Source of the DNA: an uncultured Sutterella sp.
GTDB taxonomy: Bacteria > Pseudomonadota > Gammaproteobacteria > Burkholderiales > Burkholderiaceae_F
Direction: 5' to 3'
Length of the DNA stretch: 64,000 bases
NCBI GenBank assembly: GCA_905194315.1
Contig: CAJJRX010000001.1
Location: forward strand, 62,001-126,000
Both the position numbers and the translations under genes were made by a program. Below the pieces are notes generated by a model that was given only the letters and a program-made list of their open reading frames with translations, searched no databases and had not been told where the DNA came from. Shown here piece after piece: positions 1 through 8,711 of the stretch. Numbering within the stretch: position 1 is the stretch's first letter; every line of letters starts with the position of its first letter.

Positions 1-1621
1 TCCCCTGTGCCTCGGCAATCGGTTCGAACTGCTCTCGATGGGGCATCGGGAAGAGCTGATCACGGGTCTGCTCAGCTGCATTGACACGCTGAGCGGTATT
101 GATCATACGGTGCAAAAGCGCTTTTGATTTGCCGTACTCAGCGAGCGAGGAAAATTCTGCTGAACTCAGATTGCGCATTGCCCAGTTCCATTCGCGATGT
201 CCCATAAAGTACATCTCCAGGCGGTAGAAGGTTTGCGCTCTGATGATGGAGGGATCTTTGCTCCAGCGGTTCTGTGCAGCGGTATCATCCACAGCCGGCC
301 CCTGTGCGGCCGGCAGGTAGTAGGCGAGATTGAGCATATCGGAGGACAGTTTTCCGTAGAACGAATAACTGCCGGCGAGTTTCTCATAAATCCCCCGGGC
401 CTTTTCGTCCTTCTTGAGTGCACTCAGTGCACGGGCGCGCCAGTACTGCCAGGCCTCCTCATTTTTGAGCCCGGCAGGCAGCGAACGGGTCAGGCGTTCA
501 ACGCCCTCCCAGTCACCGGCCCACAAAGCGGCGCGGATTGCCCATTCCAGCTTGTTTTCAGGCTGAACCAGCCACTTCACCTCATCAATACTGCCGTTGA
601 TCTGACGGTACCAGCCGTTCGCACCGCTCAGAAGATCGGTAGCACCGTGGTATCCGATTATTGCCCAGACCATATTGCGCTCGTCCCCGGGGAGACGATC
701 ATTGACCGGCAGGATGATCTCAGCGCTGTGTGAGGCGCTGATAGGCGCCATACGCAGAGCAAAAAGCAGAGAGAGCTTCGGATTTTTAGCGAGCTTTTTC
801 TCATTCTTTTTAAGCCAGCGTCCCGGGTTGGAGAGCATGGCGGAGATGTCTTTTGCGGATGCGGGCAATGCGCCGGCATTCATGTGTCTGACGAGCTCTC
901 TCGCGTCTGTCCAGCGCTGTTTCTGCATAGTGAGCAGAAGTTCGATCCAGTCCCAGTTTTTGACTGACGGTGCAATGGAGGCACTGAGCTTGTCAAGAAA
1001 CTCTCCGCGGTAGGTTGTGTCCCGGAAAAAGGTGATGCGGTCCTGAAGGTTTGCTCTGCCGGCGTTGAAATAGAGGTGAGCGGCTTCAATAGGAGACTCA
1101 CCTTTGTTCCACTGCAGCTGTTCGTAGAGCCTGTTGAATCTGTCTTTTGTCAGCTCGGAGGCGGCGATCAGAAGGTAGTCTGAGAGGGCACGCTCGGCAA
1201 GATACTCCCCTTTGTGCGCTTTGATAAAAGCCTCATAGCGGTCGGCAAGGACCGGACTGGCTTTGTCTTTTCGCAGTTCGGCATTGAGTTCCGAGAGAAC
1301 AAGGTAGTCATAGAGCGGGTAGCCTTCAAGCAGGGACATCTGCTTTTGTACCTGATCCCACCGGGAGCGCTGTGCGTTTTTCCAGGCTTCGAGAAACAGT
1401 TCGTCCTCAGCACTTCTGACCGGCGGAAGGAGGGCACGAGCCAGAATATCATCGTCATTACTGTTTTTAACGACGTTCACCTGAAGGGTGTTGGGACGTT
1501 GTTCAGCTGACTCGGTTGCCTCGGAGGCATTGACAGCGCAGCCACCGGTGCTGAGCAGAATCGAGCTCAGGCTGAGGGTGAGAGCACAGTAACGCAACGG
1601 GCGGCGAAAGGAAAAAGTCAT
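1..1621 (-). CDS. slt: Soluble lytic murein transglycosylase (Slt70 family), C-terminus beyond window
   Basis: An open frame runs without a stop from an ATG at 1621 to the window edge, giving 540 codons. The N-terminus (MTFSFRRPLRYCALTL...) is a signal peptide ending near a cysteine (LSTGGC), so the protein is exported and might be a lipoprotein, though the lipobox is poor. The rest is helical, rich in Trp and Tyr with repeated W-A-R type helices, as in the alpha-superhelical U domain of Slt70. The last visible residues (FPMPHREQFEPIAEAQG) match the stretch that precedes the catalytic lysozyme-like domain in Burkholderiales Slt proteins. The catalytic Glu would lie outside the window. It is divergent from fau. 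The family cleaves peptidoglycan glycan strands, forming 1,6-anhydro ends. Confidence 0.75.
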   Translation of the reverse strand, partial: MTFSFRRPLRYCALTLSLSSILLSTGGCAVNASEATESAEQRPNTLQVNVVKNSNDDDILARALLPPVRSAEDELFLEAWKNAQRSRWDQVQKQMSLLEGYPLYDYLVLSELNAELRKDKASPVLADRYEAFIKAHKGEYLAERALSDYLLIAASELTKDRFNRLYEQLQWNKGESPIEAAHLYFNAGRANLQDRITFFRDTTYRGEFLDKLSASIAPSVKNWDWIELLLTMQKQRWTDARELVRHMNAGALPASAKDISAMLSNPGRWLKKNEKKLAKNPKLSLLFALRMAPISASHSAEIILPVNDRLPGDERNMVWAIIGYHGATDLLSGANGWYRQINGSIDEVKWLVQPENKLEWAIRAALWAGDWEGVERLTRSLPAGLKNEEAWQYWRARALSALKKDEKARGIYEKLAGSYSFYGKLSSDMLNLAYYLPAAQGPAVDDTAAQNRWSKDPSIIRAQTFYRLEMYFMGHREWNWAMRNLSSAEFSSLAEYGKSKALLHRMINTAQRVNAAEQTRDQLFPMPHREQFEPIAEAQG

Positions 1622-1754
1622 AGCGGACAAACCTCGTGAATACCTCTGAATGTTGACTAAAAATTCTAATCCCTCATCTGTTCAAGAGTGGCTATTTGCG
1701 GGACAATAGCTAAACAGAATTTTGAAAAAATCCCGATAAGACCAAGGAAGAGAA

Positions 1755-2306
1755 ATGCAGAGTGCAGAAAAAAAAGAGTGGCGGAAACGTTGCCGGGAAC
1801 GCCGACTCGCACTTTCCCTCCTAAGGGGACAGACAGAAAATCTCCTGGCAAGACTGCTCACATTGCTGACCGAAATTAATCCCCGGTCGCTGGGTGTTTA
1901 CATGGCCCTCAAGGGTGAACTCGATCTGGCGGAACCTCTGATGGAGTGGTCAATGCACCGCGGTGTGCAGTTGTGCCTGCCTTTTGTGTACAAAGACACG
2001 CACGCCATGCAGTACCGCTGCTGGAATCAGGATGCGCCTCTTGTGAAGGATACCGCCGGAATCCGGACTGCTATCGGTGAAGAGATCACTCCCGAGATCG
2101 TTCTGTCTCCCTGCGTCGGCTACAGTGAAAAAGGGTATCGCCTGGGCAATGGAGGCGGTTATTTTGACCGCTGGATGGCCGCACACCCGGCTGTGAAGGC
2201 TGTCGGTCTTGCCTTTGAAGAACTTATCGTACCAGATTCACTTTTCAACGAAAAAGACATCCCGATGCACTGGATCGTAACAGAGCGTTCAATCAGGCAT
2301 TTTTAA
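1755..2306 (+). CDS. fau: 5-formyltetrahydrofolate cyclo-ligase
   Basis: This 183-residue protein has the length and motifs of the YgfA/MTHFS family, which converts 5-formyl-THF to 5,10-methenyl-THF with ATP in the cytoplasm. The basic N-terminal helix (KKEWRKRCRERRLAL) and the C-terminal glycine-rich loop RLGNGGGYFDRW (about residue 130) are the family's nucleotide and substrate binding signatures. The start at 1755 has a good Shine-Dalgarno (GGAAG, spacing about 5). In many gamma- and betaproteobacteria the 6S RNA gene sits just upstream of this gene. Here only 133 bp separate it from the divergent slt start and I see no 6S-like fold there. A strong terminator follows. Confidence 0.92.
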   Translation: MQSAEKKEWRKRCRERRLALSLLRGQTENLLARLLTLLTEINPRSLGVYMALKGELDLAEPLMEWSMHRGVQLCLPFVYKDTHAMQYRCWNQDAPLVKDTAGIRTAIGEEITPEIVLSPCVGYSEKGYRLGNGGGYFDRWMAAHPAVKAVGLAFEELIVPDSLFNEKDIPMHWIVTERSIRHF

Positions 2307-2307
2307 A

Positions 2308-2350
2308 CAAAAAAATCCCGCCAGCAGTTTTGCCTGCGGCGGGATTTTTT
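2308..2350. terminator. Bidirectional rho-independent terminator between fau and ahcY
   Basis: The stem AATCCCGCC / GGCGGGATT, extended inside by GCAG/CTGC, is flanked by an A-run on the left and a T-run on the right. It can therefore stop both convergent transcripts (fau from the left, ahcY from the right). Confidence 0.9.
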
Positions 2351-2365
2351 GCTGTACCGGGGGGC

Positions 2366-3763
2366 TTAGTAGCGGTACGCGTCAGACTTGAACGGACCGT
2401 GCTTGGGCACGCCGATGTAGGCGGCCTGTTCATCGGTGAGTTCAGAGAGCTGGGCATTGAAGTTTGTCAGCTGCAGACGGGCCACCTTTTCATCCAGAAT
2501 CTTCGGCAGCATATAGACACCGACCGGATAGCGCTCCGTATGACAGAACAGTTCAATCTGTGCAAGCGTCTGGTTTGCAAACGAGGAGCTCATCACATAG
2601 GAGGGATGGCCGGTTGCACAGCCCAGATTCACCAGACGGCCTTCGGCAAGCAGAATGATGCGGTTGCCCGAGGGCAGCGTGATGTGATCAACCTGAGGTT
2701 TGATGTTTTCCCACGGATATTTGCGCATGGAGGCGACGTCGATTTCGCTGTCGAAGTGACCGATATTGCACACAATCGCTTCGTTTTTCATGGCGATCAT
2801 ATGATCATGCGTGATCACACGCACATTGCCGGTCGCCGTGACAAAAATGTCAGCCTTATCCTTGGCGTAGTCCATCGTAACCACACGGTAGCCTTCCATG
2901 GCCGCCTGAAGTGCACAGATGGGGTCGACTTCAACCACCCAGACCTGAGCGGCGAGTGCGCGCAGAGCCTGTGCACAGCCTTTACCCACGTCACCGTAAC
3001 CGACAACGACAGCAACCTTACCGGCGATCATGACGTCAGTGGCACGTTTGATGCCGTCAACAAGCGATTCACGGCAGCCGTAGAGATTGTCGAACTTGGA
3101 CTTCGTGACGGAGTCGTTAACGTTGATGGCCGGGAAGAGCAGCTCTTTGCGGGCATGCATCTGGTAGAGACGGTGAACGCCGGTTGTGGTTTCCTCCGTC
3201 ACGCCCTTGATATGTACGATGCGCTTGGAGTACCACTGCGGGTCAAGTGCCAGATGACCGCGGATAGCGGCAAAGAGGACCTCTTCCTCTTCATTGGAGG
3301 GTTTGTCGAGAACGCTGATGTCTTTTTCCGCTTTTGCGCCGAGATGCAGGAGCAGGGTTGCATCGCCGCCGTCATCCAGAATCATGTTGGCGTAGCTGTC
3401 ACCCCAGTCAAGAATGCGGTGTGTGAAGTCCCAGTACTCTTTAAGCGTTTCGCCTTTCTTGGCGAAAACAGGAATGCCCTGAGCAGCGATAGCGGCAGCG
3501 GCATGGTCCTGGGTTGAGAAAATGTTGCAGCTTGCCCAGCGGACTTCAGCTCCGAGCGCAGTCAGGGTTTCGATCAGCACAGCAGTCTGAATGGTCATGT
3601 GAATGGAGCCAGCGATGCGCGCGCCTTTAAGGGGCTGAGCGGTAGCATACTCCTCGCGGATAGCCATAAGACCGGGCATTTCCACTTCGGCGATCTGGAT
3701 TTCCTTGCGGCCCCAGGCGGCGAGAGAAAGGTCGGCAACAACAAAATTTTCAGCGTTAGACAT
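2366..3763 (-). CDS. ahcY: Adenosylhomocysteinase (S-adenosylhomocysteine hydrolase)
   Basis: The product reversibly splits S-adenosylhomocysteine to adenosine and homocysteine, relieving product inhibition of methyltransferases. The 465-residue chain has the family's active-site block ([20 protein letters not shown]), the NAD-binding Rossmann motif GYGDVGKG near residue 255, and the diagnostic C-terminus KSDAYRY. I chose the ATG at 3763 (MSNAENF) over one four codons upstream, because a weak GGAA lies about 8 nt before it and none before the other. It follows trpS by about 33 bp with no terminator between them, so the two are probably co-transcribed. No SAH-riboswitch-like element can fit directly upstream, unlike many betaproteobacterial ahcY genes. 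Confidence 0.96.
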   Translation of the reverse strand: MSNAENFVVADLSLAAWGRKEIQIAEVEMPGLMAIREEYATAQPLKGARIAGSIHMTIQTAVLIETLTALGAEVRWASCNIFSTQDHAAAAIAAQGIPVFAKKGETLKEYWDFTHRILDWGDSYANMILDDGGDATLLLHLGAKAEKDISVLDKPSNEEEEVLFAAIRGHLALDPQWYSKRIVHIKGVTEETTTGVHRLYQMHARKELLFPAINVNDSVTKSKFDNLYGCRESLVDGIKRATDVMIAGKVAVVVGYGDVGKGCAQALRALAAQVWVVEVDPICALQAAMEGYRVVTMDYAKDKADIFVTATGNVRVITHDHMIAMKNEAIVCNIGHFDSEIDVASMRKYPWENIKPQVDHITLPSGNRIILLAEGRLVNLGCATGHPSYVMSSSFANQTLAQIELFCHTERYPVGVYMLPKILDEKVARLQLTNFNAQLSELTDEQAAYIGVPKHGPFKSDAYRY

Positions 3764-3796
3764 AACGTGTTCCATCAGGAAAGGTGAAAAATCAGT

Positions 3797-5095
3797 TTAT
3801 TCTTCGGAGAAAAGAGCCAGAAGGTTTTTAACAGCCTGAGGTGAGACCCCGTGTTCGTAGTTCACCTCAATCTGGTCGAGGAATTCCGGATCGGCCTTGA
3901 GACTCTTGACAATCTTGCCTGCCTCAGCTCCGGACTGATAGCCTTTGGAGACAAGAAGATCAGCATTCTTGTGTGTGAGTTTGAAATAAAAAAGGCCGTC
4001 CGCTTCACGGTACTGCTTGAACACCGGCAGCGTTTTCTTTTCTTCTGTCGGGCTGGCGGTTTTTACCGCCGGCATGGAATCAAATGAACGCAGACCCATG
4101 GCATAGCGGAGTTTTTCCATCAGCTCCTGAGCATACGTGCGGGCCTTCTGTGCCCCTTTGAGCAGGATTTCCTCGATAACTTCAGGATGAGCCATCAGAG
4201 AGGCATAGCGGTCGCGCATAGGACCGATTTCGGCATCAATCTTGTCAGCAAGCTGCTTCTTTGCATCGCCCCAGCCAAGACCGTCGATCAGTGACTGACG
4301 GAAGGCTTTTGCCTCTTCGGGTGTGGAGAAGGCCTCATAAATCACCATCAGTGAATTGCTGTCCGGATCCTTGGGTTCACCAGGCAGGCGGCTGTCGGTC
4401 ACAATACGCGAGATAGCGTCGTCGAGCGCGGCACGTCCCCCCTCAAAGAGCGGGATCACATTGTTGTAGGACTTGCTCATCTTGCGGCCGTCAAGCCCCG
4501 GAAGAACTTCAACAGAGGAGCCGCCGGTGGCCTGCGGCAGCACAAAGATCGGCTTGTCCTTGGGGGCAAACAGATGGTTGAAGGCCGAGGCGATGTCGCG
4601 GGCGATTTCAAGATGCTGCAGCTGATCATGTCCGACAGGCACTTCGTGAGCGTTGAACATCAGAATGTCGGCGGCCATCAGAACCGGATAGCAGTACAGC
4701 CCCATCGTCACATCAGCATCGGGTTCCTTGCCGGCGGCAACAGCAGCATCAACACTGGCCTTGTAGGCGTGTGCGCGGTTCATCAGCCCCTTGCCTGTGA
4801 CGCAGGTAAGCATCCAGTTGAGCAGAGGAATTTCAGGAATATCGCTCTGACGGTAGAAAACGACGCGGTCAGGGTCAAGACCCGCGGCAAGCCAGGTGGC
4901 GGCAATCTGCATACGGCTGGTGGCGAGGCGCTCAGGATCCTGACATTTGATCAGACCGTGCAGGTCAGCCATGAAGTAAAAGCTTTGAACATCGGGATTG
5001 AGACTGTCTCGGATGGCGGGACGAATAGCGCCGACATAGTTACCAATATGTAGAGTGCCGGTGGTGGTAATGCCTGTAAGCGTGCGTTTTTTCAT
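3797..5095 (-). CDS. trpS: Tryptophanyl-tRNA synthetase with extra C-terminal domain
   Basis: This class I synthetase charges tRNA-Trp. The HIGH-like motif is TGTLHIGNYVG near the N-terminus and the KMSKS loop is GRKMSKSYNN near residue 205. At 432 residues it is about 100 longer than E. coli TrpS. The extra C-terminal part (from about residue 350) begins KQYREADGLFYFKLTHKNA and continues GYQSGAEAGKIVKSLK. That pattern is like the small DUF1508/YegP fold, and related extensions occur in Burkholderiales TrpS. The role of the extension is unknown to me. The gene has its own promoter region and a leader of roughly 90 nt, and it is followed closely by ahcY. No strong Shine-Dalgarno precedes the ATG at 5095. 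Confidence 0.95.
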   Translation of the reverse strand: MKKRTLTGITTTGTLHIGNYVGAIRPAIRDSLNPDVQSFYFMADLHGLIKCQDPERLATSRMQIAATWLAAGLDPDRVVFYRQSDIPEIPLLNWMLTCVTGKGLMNRAHAYKASVDAAVAAGKEPDADVTMGLYCYPVLMAADILMFNAHEVPVGHDQLQHLEIARDIASAFNHLFAPKDKPIFVLPQATGGSSVEVLPGLDGRKMSKSYNNVIPLFEGGRAALDDAISRIVTDSRLPGEPKDPDSNSLMVIYEAFSTPEEAKAFRQSLIDGLGWGDAKKQLADKIDAEIGPMRDRYASLMAHPEVIEEILLKGAQKARTYAQELMEKLRYAMGLRSFDSMPAVKTASPTEEKKTLPVFKQYREADGLFYFKLTHKNADLLVSKGYQSGAEAGKIVKSLKADPEFLDQIEVNYEHGVSPQAVKNLLALFSEE

Positions 5096-5192
5096 TGTTT
5101 TGCCAACTTGAAATGTAAAAATCGGGAAACTGAGATTGCAGCCGTACCGGTACAGTGCCGGGTGCCTGCCGGTTCTCAGGAAATGCCTGTTA

Positions 5193-5207
5193 ATAATACA
5201 ACGTTGT
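5193..5207 (-). promoter_or_regulatory. Likely trpS-ahcY promoter -10 with overlapping palindrome
   Basis: On the minus strand TATTAT (5193-5198) is a good -10 box, and the perfect palindrome ACAACGTTGT (5198-5207) abuts it. No convincing -35 box is visible, so activation or an unusual promoter is possible. The leader that follows contains the inverted repeat CTGAGA/TCTCAG. Confidence 0.4.
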
Positions 5208-5270
5208 GTCGGATCTCTAAAAGCGGGACTGGGCCGGAATTAAGTTTTGAAACTCATCATGCGCAGTAGT

Positions 5271-5307
5271 AAAAACAGCCGCCATTCTGAATGTTGAGAA
5301 TGGCGGC
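5271..5307 (-). terminator. Rho-independent terminator of metK
   Basis: A perfect 11-bp stem GCCGCCATTCT / AGAATGGCGGC with an 8-nt loop is followed on the minus strand by a T-run. It separates metK from the trpS promoter. Confidence 0.9.
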
Positions 5308-5347
5308 TGCTGATGCGTTACTTTGTGAGTATCACCGGCAGAGATGA

Positions 5348-6529
5348 TCAGATGCCGACGGCTTCACGCAGAACCTGAGCCTTGTCAGTCTTTTCCCACG
5401 TGAATTCAGGTTCTTCACGACCGAAGTGACCGTAAGCGGCGGTCTTGGAGAAGATCGGGCGGCGCAGATCGAGCATCTTGATGATGCCGCGCGGACGCAG
5501 ATCGAAGTGAGCGCGCACGAGTTTGGCGATTTCCGTATCAGGAATCACACCGGTGCCGTGGGTGAAGACCGTAATGTTCATCGGTTCAGCCACGCCGATG
5601 GCGTAGGCGACCTGCACCTGGCATTCACGGGCAAGACCGGCAGCCACGATGTTTTTGGCGACATAGCGGCAGGCATAGGCAGCAGAGCGGTCAACCTTTG
5701 TGGCATCCTTGCCGGAGAAAGCGCCGCCGCCGTGCGGGCAGTAACCGCCGTAGGTATCGACAATGATCTTACGGCCGGTCAGACCGCAGTCGCCCTGCGG
5801 ACCGCCAACCACGAAGCGGCCGGTCGGGTTGATCAGGAATTTCGTGTCCTTGAGCCATTCAGCCGGCATGACCGGGCGGATGATTTCTTCAATAATGGCC
5901 TCGATGAATTCGGGCTTCATCTTCTTGCCGTCGGACATTTCAGGAGCGTGCTGGGAGGAGAGCACAATAGTGTCACAGCCGACAGGAACGCCGTCGCGAT
6001 AGCGCAGAGTCACCTGGCTCTTGGCATCAGGACGCAGGAAGGGAAGCGTCCCGTTGCGGCGCACCAGGCTCTGACGTTCAACAAGGCGGTGGGCGTAGAA
6101 AATCGGGGCAGGCATGAGCGTCGGGGTCTGGTCGCAGGCGTAGCCGAACATCAGCCCCTGGTCACCGGCACCGTAGTTGAGCTCATCGTCCATGGCTTTG
6201 TCAACACCCTGAGCGATGTCGTTGGACTGCTTGTCATAGGCGACCTGCACAGAGCAGCCTTTGTAATCGATACCGTAATCGGTGTTGTCGTAGCCGATGC
6301 GTTTGAGAACGTTACGGGCAAGATCGATATAGTCGATGTTGGCAGAGGTGGTGATTTCGCCGGCCATCAGGATAAGACCGGTGGTGGCCAGTGTTTCAGC
6401 AGCCACACGGCTCATGGGATCCTGTTCAAGACAGGCATCAAGGACAGCATCCGAAATCTGGTCGGCAACCTTGTCGGGATGGCCTTCACTCACAGATTCG
6501 GAGGTAAAGAGATATTCATTGTTGGACAT
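5348..6529 (-). CDS. metK: S-adenosylmethionine synthetase
   Basis: MetK makes S-adenosylmethionine from methionine and ATP. The 393-residue product shows all the landmark motifs: [20 protein letters not shown] at the N-terminus, [12 protein letters not shown] in the middle, and the P-loop-like [16 protein letters not shown]. The frame stays open upstream to 6706, but that extension has no family similarity and runs through the promoter and leader. The ATG at 6529 has GGAG 9 nt upstream and gives the usual MetK N-terminus ([14 protein letters not shown]). The gene stands alone with its own terminator. Its 5' leader looks regulatory (see the entry at 6530-6657). Confidence 0.97.
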   Translation of the reverse strand: MSNNEYLFTSESVSEGHPDKVADQISDAVLDACLEQDPMSRVAAETLATTGLILMAGEITTSANIDYIDLARNVLKRIGYDNTDYGIDYKGCSVQVAYDKQSNDIAQGVDKAMDDELNYGAGDQGLMFGYACDQTPTLMPAPIFYAHRLVERQSLVRRNGTLPFLRPDAKSQVTLRYRDGVPVGCDTIVLSSQHAPEMSDGKKMKPEFIEAIIEEIIRPVMPAEWLKDTKFLINPTGRFVVGGPQGDCGLTGRKIIVDTYGGYCPHGGGAFSGKDATKVDRSAAYACRYVAKNIVAAGLARECQVQVAYAIGVAEPMNITVFTHGTGVIPDTEIAKLVRAHFDLRPRGIIKMLDLRRPIFSKTAAYGHFGREEPEFTWEKTDKAQVLREAVGI

Positions 6530-6657
6530 TCGCCAGCTCCAGTATTTGTTCTTTATAAGATGGCGCGCCTGCGCAAATACTGAGACGAAAGTCACTTGCG
6601 AAGACGCTTTAGCGGTATTTGTGTCGCCCCGCAAGTTGTCTAGGTTAACTCGGCGAT
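6530..6657 (-). promoter_or_regulatory. metK 5' leader, candidate SAM-responsive riboswitch
   Basis: The predicted transcript starts near 6657 and runs 128 nt to the metK ATG. Segment B (6574-6582, CAGTATTTG) is perfectly complementary over 9 nt to segment C (6540-6548, CAAATACTG), which abuts the GGAG ribosome-binding site. The first 7 nt of that pairing can instead be taken by segment A (6615-6621, CAAATAC). Segment A lies inside the loop of another perfect 7-bp helix, ACTTGCG (6630-6636) with CGCAAGT (6594-6600), so A:B would make an H-type pseudoknot. TCGCC (6652-6656) and GGCGA (6624-6628) can also pair. GCTAAAG follows segment A, as near the 3' end of the SAM-II aptamer. The pairings are seen; the ligand and switching are inference. 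Confidence 0.4.
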
Positions 6658-6663
6658 TCGCGA

Positions 6664-6693
6664 ATAATACATCTTCGCGAAGATTTGTGACAA
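6664..6693 (-). promoter_or_regulatory. metK sigma-70 promoter with palindromic operator
   Basis: On the minus strand TTGTCA (6688-6693) and TATTAT (6664-6669) are separated by 18 bp. The spacer contains the perfect palindrome ATCTTCGCGAAGAT (6671-6684). A second palindrome, ATTCGCGAAT (6656-6665), overlaps the -10 and the start site. The two centres are 17 bp apart. Confidence 0.7.
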
Positions 6694-6785
6694 CTCCAAA
6701 GCGCATTCTTTATTGTTGTCGGGGATAATTATGCATCGTTCAGCTTGAGTGGAGCTTAAGCCGCAGAAAATGCCCCGCCGCCCGC

Positions 6786-6813
6786 TTGACTGCTGGTAAT
6801 AAGATAGTAGAAT
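6786..6813 (+). promoter_or_regulatory. Sigma-70 promoter for the acyltransferase-dapF-rlmI run
   Basis: TTGACT (6786-6791) and TAGAAT (6808-6813) are spaced by 16 bp, about 75 bp before the first acyltransferase start. It is divergent from the metK promoter. Confidence 0.6.
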
Positions 6814-6889
6814 CTTGATTTCTCTAGAGAATTATTGATTTTCCGCCCGTTTCCGGCAGGCGGACTCTCTTTTTGAGGCCTGAAAAACA

Positions 6890-7759
6890 ATGAGTTTTTT
6901 GTTGAGGTTAGTTGCTCTTCTGCCGCTCAGGGTGCTGCAGCTCCTGGGTGCAGCGATCGGTTACATCACTTTCAAGCTGGCTCCTGAACTGCGCGAGAGA
7001 ACCATCAGCAACCTCAAACAGGCCGGTATGTTTAATGAGCATCTGTTTGAGCGTTCGGGGCGTGGCGCCGGCCGTCAGTCACTGGAAAGCATCTGGGTGT
7101 GGTATCGCGATCCCAAAGAGGTTCTCAAACGGGTCACAATTGCGGACTCCGCAAGGGCAGTGATTGACCGTGCAATGGCACAGAATCGCCCCATCATTTT
7201 CATGACGCCTCATGTGGGCTGTTTTGAAGTGCTGCCGGTCTGGTTCGCTGACACCTATTTTGAATCGACCGGGCGAAATCTGAGCCTGCTTTACCGTCCG
7301 CCAAAGAACAAGTGGCTGAGAAAAATTGTCGGCAATGCACGGCAGGCCCCCGGAATCGTTGCCTGTCCGACGACACTTTCCGGTGTGAAAACCGTCATCA
7401 AGAACCTGCGTCAGGGGCACACATTCGGCGTTCTGCCCGATCAGGTGCCTTCGGCCGGTGACGGCGTCTGGGCGCCGTTTTTCGGGAAAGAGGCCTACAC
7501 CATGGTACTGCCTCTCCGCGTGGCCTACCAGAGTGACGCGATCCGGATTTTCGCCTGGAGCAAACGTACGCAACACGGCTGGGAGCTGCATGCGTTTGAA
7601 TGGGACGAACCCCTGACGGGGGATCTGCCCACGGATGCTGCCGCTATGAATGCCCAGATCGAAAGCATTATCCGCCGCATGCCTGAACAGTATGCCTGGG
7701 GTTATAACCGCTACAAAGAGCCCCATGGCGCAAGACAGAGAGACAATTCTCACCGGTGA
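6890..7759 (+). CDS. lpxL: Lipid A late acyltransferase (LpxL/HtrB family), first copy
   Basis: This 289-residue protein belongs to the lysophospholipid-acyltransferase-like family, which adds secondary acyl chains to lipid A at the inner membrane. An N-terminal hydrophobic helix (FLLRLVALLPLRVLQLLGA) anchors it. The catalytic HX4E motif is visible in TPHVGCFEV (around residue 105). A second conserved block, GVLPDQVPSAGDGVWAPFFG (around residue 185), matches the family's D-Q-x-P motif. A second family member follows about 50 bp downstream in the same direction, as in the lpxL/lpxM-like pairs upstream of dapF or metK in Burkholderiales. Which copy acts first (LpxL) cannot be settled by eye. 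Confidence 0.85.
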   Translation: MSFLLRLVALLPLRVLQLLGAAIGYITFKLAPELRERTISNLKQAGMFNEHLFERSGRGAGRQSLESIWVWYRDPKEVLKRVTIADSARAVIDRAMAQNRPIIFMTPHVGCFEVLPVWFADTYFESTGRNLSLLYRPPKNKWLRKIVGNARQAPGIVACPTTLSGVKTVIKNLRQGHTFGVLPDQVPSAGDGVWAPFFGKEAYTMVLPLRVAYQSDAIRIFAWSKRTQHGWELHAFEWDEPLTGDLPTDAAAMNAQIESIIRRMPEQYAWGYNRYKEPHGARQRDNSHR

Positions 7760-7810
7760 CGCCGGAATTCCGTCCGTCAGGCCGGTGATGTCCTATTGGA
7801 AAAATTAACA

Positions 7811-8689
7811 ATGAAACTATGGTTTTCCAGACAGTGGGTGAAACTGATCAAGCTGCTGTACCACTGCTCTCCCGAGACGCGTGAACGTATCGGGAATGTG
7901 CTTGCTGTACTTCTATGGTGGGTTATCCCCAAGCGGCGCCGGGTTACGATGACCAATCTTCGTCTGTGTTTTCCTGAACTCAGTGAGACGGAGCGAATGG
8001 CGCTGGCCAAAAGCATCTATCGCCGTCTGGCCCGTGCGGCACTTGATCACGGTGTTCTCTGGGAAGGAACAAAAGAGGAGATCAGACAATTTGTCACCAT
8101 TGAGGGGCTGGATAACCTCTTGAATGCGCTGGGTGAACCCGTTATAGTAGTCGCCCCGCACTTTGCCGGGCTTGATGCGGCAGGGGTCATGCTCAACACA
8201 TATGTCCGGGGTGTGTCGCTTTATCAGAAACAGAGCAACCCGGTATGGGATGAGGCTGTTCTTGCCGGGCGTAAACGTTTCTCCGACCCTGTACTGATTG
8301 CCAAGAGTGACGCGAACGACCTGCGTCCTGTGATCCGTGCGATGCGCGATAAACTGCCGTTTTATTATCTGCCGGATATGGATCACGGCGCCCGGAATTC
8401 GCTTTTTGTGCCGTTTTTCGGTGTTCAGGCAGCGACCCTCCCGATGGTTTCCCGCATGGCCCGGCTCACGAAAGCCAAAGTACTCTGGTGTATCGCCACC
8501 ATGACGGAAAAGGGATACCACGTGGTGATTTCCGAGCCGTGGAAGGATTTCCCGACGGAGGATCCTTATTCGGATACGCTCAGACTCAATCAGGAACTTG
8601 AAGCCTGGATCAGGGCCTACCCTGATCAGTATTTCTGGGTGCATCGCCGCTTTAAGACACGCCCGGAGGGTGAAGAGAAATTTTATTAA
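7811..8689 (+). CDS. Lipid A late acyltransferase (LpxL/LpxM family), second copy
   Basis: This is a second lipid A secondary acyltransferase homologue of 292 residues. It keeps the HX4(D/E) catalytic pattern as APHFAGLDA (around residue 115) and the downstream block YYLPDMDHGARNSLFVPFFG (around residue 185). It ends in Tyr/Trp-rich sequence (DQYFWVHRRFKTRP), like its upstream neighbour (EQYAWGYNRYKEP). I chose the ATG at 7811; an in-frame TTG at 7796 would add five residues. Both have only a weak GGA upstream. The role is likely the second secondary acylation of lipid A, inferred from position and from the Asp at the acidic catalytic position. dapF follows after about 20 bp. Confidence 0.82.
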   Translation: MKLWFSRQWVKLIKLLYHCSPETRERIGNVLAVLLWWVIPKRRRVTMTNLRLCFPELSETERMALAKSIYRRLARAALDHGVLWEGTKEEIRQFVTIEGLDNLLNALGEPVIVVAPHFAGLDAAGVMLNTYVRGVSLYQKQSNPVWDEAVLAGRKRFSDPVLIAKSDANDLRPVIRAMRDKLPFYYLPDMDHGARNSLFVPFFGVQAATLPMVSRMARLTKAKVLWCIATMTEKGYHVVISEPWKDFPTEDPYSDTLRLNQELEAWIRAYPDQYFWVHRRFKTRPEGEEKFY

Positions 8690-8711
8690 TCACAGGAGAC
8701 GGGGAGAAAAA

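Noticed and set aside
1622..1754. 6S RNA gene upstream of fau
   Set aside because: Only 133 bp is available and no long-hairpin fold with a central bubble is visible.
2330..3517. 395-codon open frame antisense to ahcY
   Set aside because: Shadow of ahcY, beginning inside the terminator hairpin.
6530..6706. 59-codon N-terminal extension of metK
   Set aside because: Runs through the promoter and leader; MetK proteins start at the internal ATG, which has a good Shine-Dalgarno.
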